Below are positions 1-8,058 of a DNA stretch of 64,000 bases, piece by piece. Below the pieces are notes generated by a model. It was not told where the DNA came from. It searched no databases and was given only the letters and a program-made list of their open reading frames with translations. Source of the DNA: Brevibacterium linens ATCC 9172 (GTDB taxonomy: Bacteria; Actinomycetota; Actinomycetes; Actinomycetales; Brevibacteriaceae); the NCBI RefSeq assembly GCF_900169165.1, contig NZ_FXYY01000007.1, forward strand, positions 1-64,000. Reading direction: 5' to 3'. A program made the translations under genes and the position numbers. Position 1 is the first letter of the stretch. Each line of letters starts with the position of its first letter.

Positions 1-2
1 AT

Positions 3-53
3 GGGCAGACCGAGGTCGACCCGGTCGGGGTGGTGATGCCGCTGACCGCGTGA
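3..53 (+). CDS. C-terminal tail of a gene cut by the window edge
   Basis: An open frame enters from the left edge and ends at a TGA at 51-53. It encodes only 16 residues ending VVMPLTA. Nothing about function can be read from so short a tail. It is listed because the next gene starts about 170 bases later and no other reading explains this stretch. The frame could also be chance. Confidence 0.3.
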   Translation, partial: GQTEVDPVGVVMPLTA

Positions 54-222
54 TTCGTAGCCCGACCCCGCTGCTTAATACCAAGTTAAAGGAACTACCG
101 AAGAACACCACGAAAAGGGACTTGACCGAATAGATTTTGCGCTTCCTGAAGATCGGCTGAGAAATCACGGCTCTTCGATGGCGGAACGCGATCAGAATCG
201 TCACCTACAAGCGAAGGTCATC

Positions 223-816
223 ATGTCCTACGACGCGAATGCAGCATACAACTCCGGCACCCCCGGTCAAGGAGCGCCAGGAGCCGGAGTGCCGGTCGGC
301 CAGGGCTATGGGGGGCAGGGCTTCGGTGGAGCGCCACGCGGTGCCGCCAGCCCCGATGACCTCTCGCTGCCGCTCTACGGCGCATCCTTCGGCCAGGCCG
401 TCAAGCGCTTCTTCAAGAACTACGTCAACTTCAAGGGACGCGCCTCGCGCAGCGAGTACTGGTTTGCTGCACTCTTCGTCTTCCTGCTGCTGCTCATCCC
501 GGGGATCTTGTCGGGCATCGGTGCTGCGCAGACGTTGTCGGCTGCCGCCGGCTCGATCGATCCGGCCACCGGGCAGATGAACAGTGTGGCTGCCGGTGGT
601 GGCTCGGTGCTGTCGATGATCGGTGGCACTCTCTCGACACTCATCGGATTGGCGCTCTTCATTCCACAGTTGGCGATCTCGTGGCGCCGTCTCCATGACG
701 CCAATCTCGCTGGACCGTTCTGGTTCCTCGGTCTCATTCCGTTCGTCGGAGGAATCATCTTGATCGTCCTGATGGTCTTGCCGTCCAAGCCCGAGGGGCA
801 GCGCTTCGACGTCTGA
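223..816 (+). CDS. DUF805 family membrane protein, first of a tandem pair
   Basis: A 197-residue protein with a Gly/Pro-rich soluble N-terminus (about residues 1-45). It is followed by the DUF805 core: FKGRASRSEYWFA, hydrophobic segments, then ISWRRLHDANLAGPFWF and a last membrane span. DUF805 proteins are small membrane proteins of unknown role. An ATG at 178 is also in frame. I chose 223 because AAGG lies just upstream and the neighbouring paralogue begins with the same MSYDANAAYNS. The two genes are clearly duplicates, with near-identical N-termini and cores. They differ mainly in the low-complexity linker and the loop around residues 115-135. Confidence 0.85.
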   Translation: MSYDANAAYNSGTPGQGAPGAGVPVGQGYGGQGFGGAPRGAASPDDLSLPLYGASFGQAVKRFFKNYVNFKGRASRSEYWFAALFVFLLLLIPGILSGIGAAQTLSAAAGSIDPATGQMNSVAAGGGSVLSMIGGTLSTLIGLALFIPQLAISWRRLHDANLAGPFWFLGLIPFVGGIILIVLMVLPSKPEGQRFDV

Positions 817-839
817 CTCTCACGGCCTGTGACTCGCTG

Positions 840-899
840 ATGGTCGGCCGGCATTTTCATCAACATCGACACCGATGAGATGATCGGCTGGCCGACCAT
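840..899. repeat. 60-bp intergenic palindrome A
   Basis: The outer arms ATGGTCGGCC (840-849) and GGCCGACCAT (890-899) pair perfectly. The inner part, CATCG-acac-CGATG with a short flanking stem, continues the hairpin. It lies after the first DUF805 gene and 31 bases before the start of the second. It could terminate or attenuate transcription. It has the same total length as four other palindromes in the window. Confidence 0.6.
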
Positions 900-930
900 T
901 CTTGTACGCGATCACTATTTGAGAGTCACC

Positions 931-1512
931 ATGTCCTACGACGCGAACGCAGCATACAACTCCGACCCCGACGTGCCCGGCCCAGGAATGCCGGACCCCG
1001 GAATGCCTGGCGGACACGGGTACGATGGGCTCGGATATGGCGGAGCGCCTCGCGGTGCTGCCAGTCCCGATGACCTCTCGCTTCCGCTCTACGGCGCGAC
1101 CTTCGGCCAGGCCGTCAAACGCTTCTTCAAGAACTACGCGAAGTTCTCCGGGCGGGCTTCGCGCAGTGAGTACTGGTTCGCATACCTCTTCACCGTCCTC
1201 GTGGGAATCATTCCCATGATTCTGGGGTTTGCCGGGTCGGCGATCGCCGGAATCTCGGCGTCGGGCGACTCATACAATGCCACCCCTCCCGCCGGTGCGA
1301 CAGCACTCATGGCGACTGCCGGAATCCTGATGCTGGTCGCCTTTTTGGCCACGATCGTTCCGTCCATCGCGGTCTCCTGGCGACGCCTGCACGATGCGAA
1401 TCTTGCGGGGCCCTTCTACTTTCTCTCGCTGATTCCCTTCGTCGGTGGGATCATCCTCATCGTGCTGATGGTCATGGAATCGAAGCCCGAAGGGCAGCGC
1501 TTCGACCGCTGA
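931..1512 (+). CDS. DUF805 family membrane protein, second of a tandem pair
   Basis: A 193-residue paralogue of the preceding gene. It shows MSYDANAAYNS, a Pro/Gly-rich linker, FSGRASRSEYWFA, SWRRLHDANLAGPFYF and the ending SKPEGQRFDR. The ATG at 931 is preferred over the in-frame ATG at 880. The first 17 codons of the longer form overlap a palindrome, and GAGAG precedes 931. Three to four membrane segments are expected. No function is known for the family. The close similarity suggests a local duplication. Confidence 0.85.
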   Translation: MSYDANAAYNSDPDVPGPGMPDPGMPGGHGYDGLGYGGAPRGAASPDDLSLPLYGATFGQAVKRFFKNYAKFSGRASRSEYWFAYLFTVLVGIIPMILGFAGSAIAGISASGDSYNATPPAGATALMATAGILMLVAFLATIVPSIAVSWRRLHDANLAGPFYFLSLIPFVGGIILIVLMVMESKPEGQRFDR

Positions 1513-1541
1513 GCCAGGCACCGGTCTCGGCGCAGATATCT

Positions 1542-1570
1542 GTGTGAGCATCACGCCCCGCTGCTCACAC
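1542..1570 (+). terminator. Hairpin after the DUF805 pair
   Basis: GTGTGAGCA (1542-1550) and TGCTCACAC (1562-1570) form a perfect 9-bp stem with an 11-base loop, 30 bases after the stop codon. There is no U-tract. The loop carries CATCACGCCCCG-like sequence that recurs at 1590-1600. Confidence 0.45.
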
Positions 1571-1592
1571 GTCCTACAGCTGCGCGACCATC

Positions 1593-1652
1593 ACGCCCCG
1601 TCAGTGGCATCTTGCACCGTTGCACAGGTGCGAGATGCCGCCGGCGGGGCGT
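1593..1652. repeat. 60-bp intergenic palindrome B
   Basis: The outer stem is ACGCCCCG (1593-1600) with CGGGGCGT (1645-1652). The inner stem is GGCATCTTGCACC (1606-1618) with GGTGCGAGATGCC (1627-1639), 13 bp with one wobble. It lies between convergent genes and may be a bidirectional terminator. Confidence 0.55.
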
Positions 1653-1689
1653 TGTGCTGCCACGAGGACGTATTGCGAGGGCCGACCGA

Positions 1690-2769
1690 TCAGGGTCGGC
1701 GGACGGTCCTGATGAATGACGTAACCATGGCGACGAAGACGATTGCCCATACCGCGAGGCTGACCCAGAACCAGTGCTGCCCGATCCACTCGATCGCCGG
1801 CACATGATCCGACCGACCCAGGTAGATGCTCGCCACCGCGTACATGCCCACAGGGAAGACCATGCTCCACAACCCGGCCGCATAGGTCATCGGCACCCGG
1901 TGGACGAGGTGTTTCCAGATGCCCGCGGCGACGAGCGCCGGGACGAGCCACGTGGCGATCGCCCACAGCAGCGCCGAGGATGCTCCGACCAGTACACGTG
2001 TTGCCTCGAGCAGGGGAGTCCCGCCGAGATCGAGGATCCGCGAACCCGCCACGATCGCGATCGCCAGTGCGCCCATCGTCACCCAATACGGGGCATCGAG
2101 GTCCTCGGGCCCGAACCGATGTCGAAGCACGCGCACAATGATCGCAATCACGCAGACAATGTAGAGCGACAGACCCACGGCCGACATGACCACCGCTGTG
2201 AGCACGAGGAATATGACCAGGCCGGGCGCGGAATCTGAGGTGTTCGGAAGTTCGATCCCCAGGCTCGCGGCGACCACCGCCACTGATTGAGCGGCCACTG
2301 CCCACACGAGCCACGTGCCATTCACCCCTGCCGGCACCGGCCGCGTGTGTGACCCGAGGATCGCGGTGAAGGGAATCCCGTACCCGAGCACCAGCCACAG
2401 CAGGCCGCCGAGAATGAAGAGGCTGAGCGCAGGCGGAATCATCCCCAGACCGACGAAGCCCGTCCCCAGGATGTTCGTGCCGGCCACCGCGGTGAAGAAA
2501 CCGAACGCCCGGGAGGGATCATGCAGGTCGGCGCGAACAGCATCGGGATATCGGAGGACCCGCACCACGGTGAGTACGGTGAAGAACACGTACAGGGCGA
2601 CGGCGAGCCAGAGCAGGCCCACGGACAGCAGATGCCACCCTGCGAGCTCGGCACCGATCGACACGATCCCGGTGGCCATCACCGAGGCGAAGCATCCGGG
2701 TGCCAGTGTCGACGGGCTCAGTCCCCACCGTCTGTGCAGTCCGGTGAGGTTGCGATCGACCGTGCTCAT
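1690..2769 (-). CDS. TDT family transporter (TehA/SLAC1-like)
   Basis: A 359-residue, very hydrophobic protein with about ten membrane spans. The N-terminal PGCFASVMATGIVSIGAEL and the segment FFTAVAGTNILGTGF are typical of the tellurite-resistance/dicarboxylate transporter (TDT, SLAC1-like) family, which moves C4-dicarboxylates, sulfite or other anions. The substrate cannot be read here. The ATG at 2769 follows GAGGAG at a good distance. TAGTAT, on the coding strand near 2819-2824, is a possible -10 element. The gene is convergent with the DUF805 pair. Confidence 0.8.
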   Translation of the reverse strand: MSTVDRNLTGLHRRWGLSPSTLAPGCFASVMATGIVSIGAELAGWHLLSVGLLWLAVALYVFFTVLTVVRVLRYPDAVRADLHDPSRAFGFFTAVAGTNILGTGFVGLGMIPPALSLFILGGLLWLVLGYGIPFTAILGSHTRPVPAGVNGTWLVWAVAAQSVAVVAASLGIELPNTSDSAPGLVIFLVLTAVVMSAVGLSLYIVCVIAIIVRVLRHRFGPEDLDAPYWVTMGALAIAIVAGSRILDLGGTPLLEATRVLVGASSALLWAIATWLVPALVAAGIWKHLVHRVPMTYAAGLWSMVFPVGMYAVASIYLGRSDHVPAIEWIGQHWFWVSLAVWAIVFVAMVTSFIRTVRRP

Positions 2770-3162
2770 TCGCTCCTCATTCTCGTCGCCGTGCGTCGAG
2801 GGATATCGACGTGTTCGATACTACGACCCCGCCCTCTGTCATCGCGTTACGGCTCCCGCCTTGCGGAGCCGTGCTGCGATCCCCGCCGAGCAGCCACCCG
2901 TGCGGCAGCCCGAGGAGTCCGCTCGAGGGCCTCTGCGCGGATAACCGATGTGCAATTCGCGACATCTGAGCGTTCTCGGCTCACGCTCCCATCATTTTCA
3001 TGAGAGAATTCATTGGAGTTACCAATAGGTAACTTCGCGTGGAGTCGCCCGCTCCACGCTCCCGCGCGCCGGTAGTGGCGTATTCTGCAGTTACCTGCGC
3101 GGTGCAGAGATCTCCGGTACAGACCGGTTCGACAAGGGCACAGACGACTGGGAGCGATGGCT
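2770..3162. other. Intergenic region, 393 bases, between divergent genes
   Basis: I see no gene here. It holds the upstream region of the TDT gene at its left end and a hairpin, ACGGCTCC-N8-GGAGCCGT, at 2849-2872. At its right end are the AGTTACC operator-like sites ahead of the ABC/YhgE pair. Short open frames on both strands lack ribosome sites and recognisable sequence. Confidence 0.5.
3017..3034. promoter_or_regulatory. Perfect inverted repeat, candidate operator of the ABC/YhgE pair
   Basis: AGTTACC (3017-3023) and GGTAACT (3028-3034) flank AATA. A further half-site, AGTTACC, occurs at 3089-3095. The pair lies 70-150 bases before the ATPase gene. The geometry suits a dimeric repressor, for example TetR-type. 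No regulator gene is adjacent, so the binder is unknown. Confidence 0.45.
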
Positions 3163-4020
3163 ATGGAGAGCACAACGGACACTCTCGCCGAGGACGCCGA
3201 CATCGACGCGCCAGCGGTCTCGCTGCGCGGTTGGTCCCTGTCCGGAAAACAGGGCGATGTGTTCACCGATATCGACCTCGAGGTGCCGACCGGCGCCATC
3301 GCCGTCGTCCGCGGGCCCGCCGGCAGCGGGAAGACCTCCTTCCTGCTGTCCTTGGCTGCCAGGATGCGGGTCTCGGACGGGGAGGGCCGCCTCTGCGATA
3401 TCGATATCCGCAAGCAGGCCCGCACCGTGCGCGGGCAGGTTGCGGTCGGACATATCGCCGGGCTGACGGACCTTGAGGACGACTTCACGGTCGCTCAACA
3501 CGTCGCCGAACGACAGATCATGCTGCAGCCCTGGTATAAGCCGTGGGCGTCGAAATCGACATTGCGCGAGGTCATCGGCCTCATCCGGGACACTTTCACC
3601 ACGGCCGGTGAGATGATCGACGAACTCCCGCCGGGGACGTTCTCGAAGCAGGACGCCCAGCGCGCGGACTTCCTCATCGACGATGACGGAGAGGTATTCG
3701 TCTCCGAGCTGAGCGAGCTGCAGAAATTCTTCCTCGAATTCGGGCTGGCAAGCCTCAGCCGCCCACCTGTCGTCGTCATCGACAACATCGACTACCTGCG
3801 CGAATCCGCCGACCGAGCCCGCGCTTGGGCCGGGATCCTCATCTACCAGCAGCTGCGCAGATCACGGGATCCCGAGGACCTGCTCACGGTCATCGTCTCC
3901 TGCGAGGACTCGAGCGAACTCGACATCGCCACCAGGTCGCTCGGCTCCCGCGCGGAGCCGTCGATTGTCGATCTCGAACTGCCGCCCCACCCTCCCGCTC
4001 ATCGCGGGTCCAAACACTGA
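3163..4020 (+). CDS. ABC-type ATP-binding protein paired with a YhgE/Pip protein
   Basis: About 285 residues. The Walker A motif GPAGSGKTS is near residue 51. The signature region reads VSELSELQKFFLEFGLASL instead of LSGGQ. Walker B reads VVVIDNID, so an Asn stands where ABC ATPases have the catalytic Glu. An ATG at 3157 is also in frame, but GGGAG at 3150-3154 is too close to it and well placed for 3163. The next gene, 40 bases on, encodes a YhgE/Pip membrane protein, and the two probably form an exporter or membrane complex. Hydrolysis may be slow because of the altered Walker B. Function unknown. Confidence 0.75.
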   Translation: MESTTDTLAEDADIDAPAVSLRGWSLSGKQGDVFTDIDLEVPTGAIAVVRGPAGSGKTSFLLSLAARMRVSDGEGRLCDIDIRKQARTVRGQVAVGHIAGLTDLEDDFTVAQHVAERQIMLQPWYKPWASKSTLREVIGLIRDTFTTAGEMIDELPPGTFSKQDAQRADFLIDDDGEVFVSELSELQKFFLEFGLASLSRPPVVVIDNIDYLRESADRARAWAGILIYQQLRRSRDPEDLLTVIVSCEDSSELDIATRSLGSRAEPSIVDLELPPHPPAHRGSKH

Positions 4021-4060
4021 ACTTCCTGCCCCACGTACACGAATCCGAGGAGATTCCCGA

Positions 4061-6238
4061 ATGTTCTCCCTGCCCTGGTTAGAACTCTCACGATTCAAAC
4101 GCCACACGATCACGCGCTTGGCGATGATCGTCATCATCGTCATCCCGTCGATCTACGGCGGGCTGTACCTGGCCTCGAACTGGGACCCGGCCGGGCACCT
4201 CGACAAGCTGCAGGCAGCGATCGTCAACGAGGACACCGGTGCCGAGAAGCCCGACTCGGACGGAGAGAAGCTCGACGCCGGTCAGGAACTCGTCGACGAG
4301 ATCACGCCGAAGGGCGAAGGCGGATTCGACTGGGAGGAGACCAGCCAGGAAGAGGCCGACGAGGGGCTGGCCGAAGGGAAGTACTTCGCGGTCCTCGAGA
4401 TCCCCTCGGACTTCTCCGAGAAGCTCGTGTCGACCGGCGGTGACGATCCGGAGCAAGCAGGGCTGCGGCTGCGCACCGACGACGCCCATAACTTCATCGT
4501 CGGGCAGATGGCCGGGACCATCCTCTCCGAGATCAAGGACGGACTGAGTAAGACGACGACCGCCGAGTACGTCAACCAGGTGTATCTCGGATTCAACGAT
4601 ATCCACTCCGAGACGGAGAAGGCTGCAGACGGTGCGGCCGAACTGCACGACGGAGCAGGCCAGCTCCACGACGGCACCGGAGAGCTCGTGGACGGGACGA
4701 CGAAGCTCGACAAAGGAATCGGAACGCTGCAGACAGGACTCATCGACCTCGACGACGGTGCGGGAGAGCTGAAGAAAGGCAGCGGCGACCTCGCCGACGG
4801 AGCCGATACCCTGGCGAAATCCACCACCGAGGCGAAGAACGGCTCGAAGAAACTCGCCGACGGTGCCGGGCAGGTCGCCGACGGCACCTCCGAGCTGCGT
4901 GATACCGCCGATGAAGCCACGAAGAAGGCCGAGGACGTCAAACGCAAGGCTGATGACGTCGTCGACGGGGCGCGGCCGAAGCTCGAGCGCGCCGAGGGTG
5001 ACTTCGACGATGCCCGGACCACCGTGCGCGGGGACATGGACGAGCGGATCAAGCAGCTGCAGGAGGACTATCCGGACGACCCGAACGTGCAGAAACTCGC
5101 CGAGGATGCCGACAGCCTCGGCGAGGACCTCGATTCCGCGCACAAGCGCGCCTCGGATGCCAAGGAAGAAGCCAAGAGCCTCGAGGACAAGCTGACCGAC
5201 GCGGTCGACGGGGTGATGGACAAGATCCGCACGGCCGATAAGAAGATCGGTCAGCTCGACGACGGAGCGCAGAAGGTCGCGACCGGTGCCGACGACCTCC
5301 ACTCCGGGCTGATCAAGCTCGACGCAGGTGCGGGAAAGCTCGCCAAGGGAGCCGGTGACCTCCATGACGGTGCCGTCCAGCTCAAGGACGGCACGGCGAA
5401 GGCTAAGGACGGAGCCGGTGATCTCAAGGACGGTTCGGAACAGCTCGTTGACGGGTCGACCGAACTCGACAAGGGCGCGGACAAACTCGATGACGGCTCC
5501 GGCGAACTCGCCGATGGTCTGCAGAAGGGACTCGAGCAGATCCCGACCTATGACAAGAAGGACCGGGAGAACCGTTCGGATGTCGTGGCTGTTCCCGTCG
5601 ATGCAGACAAGGTCAAGGACAACGCGGTCGACGCCTACGGCGAGGGACTGTCCGCGTTCTTCGTCTCCTTGGCTCTGTGGATCGGCGGAATGATCACCTA
5701 TATGGTCATCAACGCCATTCCATATCGGGCGCTGTTCTCATCGGCGACTTCGTCGCGCATCGCCTGGGCCGGCTACGTTCCCGGGCTACTCTTCGGTATC
5801 GCTCAAGTCGCAGTCCTCTACGCGATCCTCGCATTCACCTTGGACTTCTCGGCCGGAGCGTGGCTGTGGACGCTGCTGTTCTCGATGCTCGCGGCGGCGT
5901 GTTTCCACTCCGTGCACCAGTTGTGTGTCGCGGCCTTGGGCGGTGTCGGCAGACTCGTCGCTCTGGTCCTGCTGATGCTGCAGATCGCTTCGGCGGGCGG
6001 GACCTATCCGGTGGAGACGGCACCGAAGATCTTCCAGATCATCTCGCCGTTCCTGCCGATGACGCACGCGGTCAGCGGTCTGCGCACACTCGTTGCCGGT
6101 GGTGACATGTTCATCGCAGCCCAGGCGGCCGTGGTCCTGCTGCTGATGACCGCGCTCTCCCTGGTCGCCACAACCGTGGTCTGCAGTCGCAAGCGTATGG
6201 TCACGCTCACTCAGCTGCACCCGAGCCTGAGCCTGTAG
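4061..6238 (+). CDS. YhgE/Pip family membrane protein with long internal repeat
   Basis: 725 residues from an ATG preceded by GAGGAG; a longer in-frame reading from 3965 overlaps the upstream gene and is not used. One membrane span lies near residues 14-36, then an extracytoplasmic region. Residues about 186-493 are a repeat of the type DGAxxLxDGxxxL, broken by an acidic coiled-coil stretch. Five or six membrane spans from about residue 530 resemble ABC-2 permeases. YhgE/Pip proteins include the phage infection protein of Gram-positive bacteria and ESX/T7SS-linked relatives. No ESX genes are nearby. It is likely co-transcribed with the preceding ATPase and would be its membrane partner. Confidence 0.85.
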   Translation: MFSLPWLELSRFKRHTITRLAMIVIIVIPSIYGGLYLASNWDPAGHLDKLQAAIVNEDTGAEKPDSDGEKLDAGQELVDEITPKGEGGFDWEETSQEEADEGLAEGKYFAVLEIPSDFSEKLVSTGGDDPEQAGLRLRTDDAHNFIVGQMAGTILSEIKDGLSKTTTAEYVNQVYLGFNDIHSETEKAADGAAELHDGAGQLHDGTGELVDGTTKLDKGIGTLQTGLIDLDDGAGELKKGSGDLADGADTLAKSTTEAKNGSKKLADGAGQVADGTSELRDTADEATKKAEDVKRKADDVVDGARPKLERAEGDFDDARTTVRGDMDERIKQLQEDYPDDPNVQKLAEDADSLGEDLDSAHKRASDAKEEAKSLEDKLTDAVDGVMDKIRTADKKIGQLDDGAQKVATGADDLHSGLIKLDAGAGKLAKGAGDLHDGAVQLKDGTAKAKDGAGDLKDGSEQLVDGSTELDKGADKLDDGSGELADGLQKGLEQIPTYDKKDRENRSDVVAVPVDADKVKDNAVDAYGEGLSAFFVSLALWIGGMITYMVINAIPYRALFSSATSSRIAWAGYVPGLLFGIAQVAVLYAILAFTLDFSAGAWLWTLLFSMLAAACFHSVHQLCVAALGGVGRLVALVLLMLQIASAGGTYPVETAPKIFQIISPFLPMTHAVSGLRTLVAGGDMFIAAQAAVVLLLMTALSLVATTVVCSRKRMVTLTQLHPSLSL

Positions 6239-6575
6239 GCCCGGCCGGTTGCAGGGTCGTGCCTTGGGGTGCGGGCTGCAGAGTTGTTGCAGGGCACAGG
6301 GCTGCTACGGACGACAGGCCTGATCGCAGCGCGGGCGTGGCAGCGCGAGCGTGGCCCGTTGCGGGTGCCAGACACTGTCGGCGCATTGTTTGGTCGATCC
6401 ACGGTGTTTTCGCTGGGCGAAACAACGTGGATCGACCAAACAATCCAGCGAAATCCAGTTGGGAGGTGATCAAGCAACCATCGCCGAGGTGTTTGGGGGT
6501 CTCCCGGGTGCAGACTGCGCGTGTCAGCAGAGTAAGGAGTGGGTCGCCTCTGGCGTTGCGGGCGTAGGCGGCGGC
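6239..6575. other. Intergenic region, 337 bases, between convergent genes
   Basis: No gene is seen. It contains a 60-bp palindrome at 6385-6444 (listed separately). The left half has imperfect GTTGCAGGG-type repeats between 6248 and 6300. The right half shows nothing recognisable. Confidence 0.5.
6385..6444. repeat. 60-bp intergenic palindrome C
   Basis: ATTGTTTGGTCGATCCACG (6385-6403) pairs perfectly over 19 bp with CGTGGATCGACCAAACAAT (6426-6444). The inner TTTCGC-tgg-GCGAAA closes the hairpin. The base composition is clearly more A/T-rich than its surroundings. It lies between convergent genes. Its sequence does not match the palindromes near 44.7 and 48.7 kb, but its length is identical. 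Confidence 0.75.
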
Positions 6576-7325
6576 TCAGTCGTCGAGGTAGCGCAGGTAT
6601 CGCTGCGGGTCGTGGAGGAAACGGCGCCAGTGATCGACCATGTCGAGGTCCTCCCACGCGGATTCGCGCAAGCCCCACTCGCCAACCTCGAAGATCTTTG
6701 CGTTGTCGGCCCGGGCGAGGATGGGGGAGTGGGTGGCCATGACGGTCTGCAGGCCCTTCCGCTGGCGTTCGCGGATGAGCTGCAGAAGAGTCAGCGAGGC
6801 CGTGAACGACAGCGCGCTCTCCGGCTCGTCGAGGATCCACAATCCCAGCTCCATGAAACGGCCCGTGAGCATGTCGACGAACATCTCGCCGTGCGATCGC
6901 CGGGCATAATGATGGCCGCGCATCGAGCCGACGCCCATGAGATAGGCCATGTTCTCGTGCATCGTTTCGGCGCGAAGGAAGAATCCGCTGCGATTCGTCG
7001 TCGCTCCGCGCACGATCTGCAGGTGTTCACTCAGCTCGGGGGGCGCCTCGACGTGATCGCGCACCTCCCAATCTGAGCCGCCGCCGTGCGGGAGGTCAAG
7101 AGCCGTGGCGATGGCCTCGATGATGGTCGACTTGCCTGAGCCGTTCTCGCCGACGAAGACGGTCGTCCGATCGAATTCGAAGCCGGACAGTACGTCGCGA
7201 ACGGCCGGCAGATCACGCAGCCAAGGGCTCAGCTCCGGAGGGGACAGGGCATGCTCGGCCACAGAACGCAGTGGCAGGTCGACGCGGGGATCCATGCCTG
7301 CGACGGTATCGCTCGGCTCCGACAC
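6576..7325 (-). CDS. AAA family ATPase (COG3910-like)
   Basis: 249 residues. Walker A FVGENGSGKST is near residue 58 and Walker B LWILDEPESALSF near residue 160. An H-loop-like region, VMATHSPILA, follows. This is the compact ABC/RecF-type ATPase fold of predicted ATPases in COG3910, whose role is not established. The GTG at 7325 has CGGAGG about 11 bases upstream. An ATG at 7295 is an alternative start. It stands alone, with the lysE gene next on the same strand after about 60 bases. Confidence 0.75.
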   Translation of the reverse strand: MSEPSDTVAGMDPRVDLPLRSVAEHALSPPELSPWLRDLPAVRDVLSGFEFDRTTVFVGENGSGKSTIIEAIATALDLPHGGGSDWEVRDHVEAPPELSEHLQIVRGATTNRSGFFLRAETMHENMAYLMGVGSMRGHHYARRSHGEMFVDMLTGRFMELGLWILDEPESALSFTASLTLLQLIRERQRKGLQTVMATHSPILARADNAKIFEVGEWGLRESAWEDLDMVDHWRRFLHDPQRYLRYLDD

Positions 7326-7388
7326 GACCGCGGAGCCTCCGTCTGCATGCCGACCCGAGCCCCAGCTCCCACCGCGGCGACTTCCCTG

Positions 7389-7988
7389 CTACCCCAGCGC
7401 CAGCCGCGCGGCCAGCAGCACGAGCACGACGGCGATGATGACGTCGAGGACCTGCCAGACTCGCGGCCGCCCCAAGTAACGGGAGAGCCCACGGGCGCCG
7501 TAGCCGATGACGAGGAACCAGCTGATCGAGCCGAGCATGGCCCCGAACGTGAACGGCCAGACTCCGCCCGGACCCTGCTGGTTCGCGAGGTTGCCGAGCA
7601 TGACGACGGTGTCGATGTAGACGCCCGGATTGAGGAACGTCAGCGCCAGAGTGGTGAGGATGACGGATTTGAGGGTCCGCTGATGAGTGTCCGCCTTCAG
7701 CCCGGTGGCCTCGCGCGCCGATTTCAGGCTCGTCCACGCGAACCACAGCAGGTAGGCCACGCCCAGCCAGCGCAGGACTTCGAGCGCCCACGGCGCCAAC
7801 AGCACGATCGCCCCGATCCCCACCGTGCCCGCCGCGATGAGCAGCACGTCGGCGACGATGCAGATGGTGACGACGACGCCGAGGTGCTCGCGCCGAATCC
7901 CCTGCCGCAGCAGGAGCGCGTTCTGCGGGCCGACGGCGATGATGAGCGACCAGCCGGTGAGGAGTCCGGTGACGAGATGAGTGAGCAC
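7389..7988 (-). CDS. lysE: LysE/ArgO family amino-acid exporter
   Basis: 199 residues with about six membrane spans. The N-terminus HLVTGLLTGWSLIIAVGPQNALLLRQG is the typical LysE motif with the GPQNA core. The family exports L-lysine and L-arginine, or L-arginine alone in ArgO. The GTG at 7988 gives the normal family length. An upstream in-frame ATG would add 26 residues rich in Cys and Phe that do not fit. The divergent lysG-type activator confirms the assignment as a substrate-induced exporter. Confidence 0.85.
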   Translation of the reverse strand: MLTHLVTGLLTGWSLIIAVGPQNALLLRQGIRREHLGVVVTICIVADVLLIAAGTVGIGAIVLLAPWALEVLRWLGVAYLLWFAWTSLKSAREATGLKADTHQRTLKSVILTTLALTFLNPGVYIDTVVMLGNLANQQGPGGVWPFTFGAMLGSISWFLVIGYGARGLSRYLGRPRVWQVLDVIIAVVLVLLAARLALG

Positions 7989-8035
7989 GGACCCAACAGT
8001 AGAGACCGAATGTTCAGAAGAAAAACAACAGAATA

Positions 8036-8048
8036 TGCATGTGATGCA
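8036..8048. promoter_or_regulatory. Small inverted repeat in the lysE-lysG divergent region
   Basis: TGCAT-GTG-ATGCA lies in the 70-base A-rich gap between the two genes. It could be part of a LysG binding site or simply overlap a -10 element. Weak evidence. Confidence 0.25.
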
Positions 8049-8058
8049 CAATCGCTTC

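Noticed and set aside
4618..5540. Tandem DNA repeat inside the YhgE gene
   Set aside because: The repetition is at protein level (DGAxxL units). The DNA units differ too much to be a tandem repeat.
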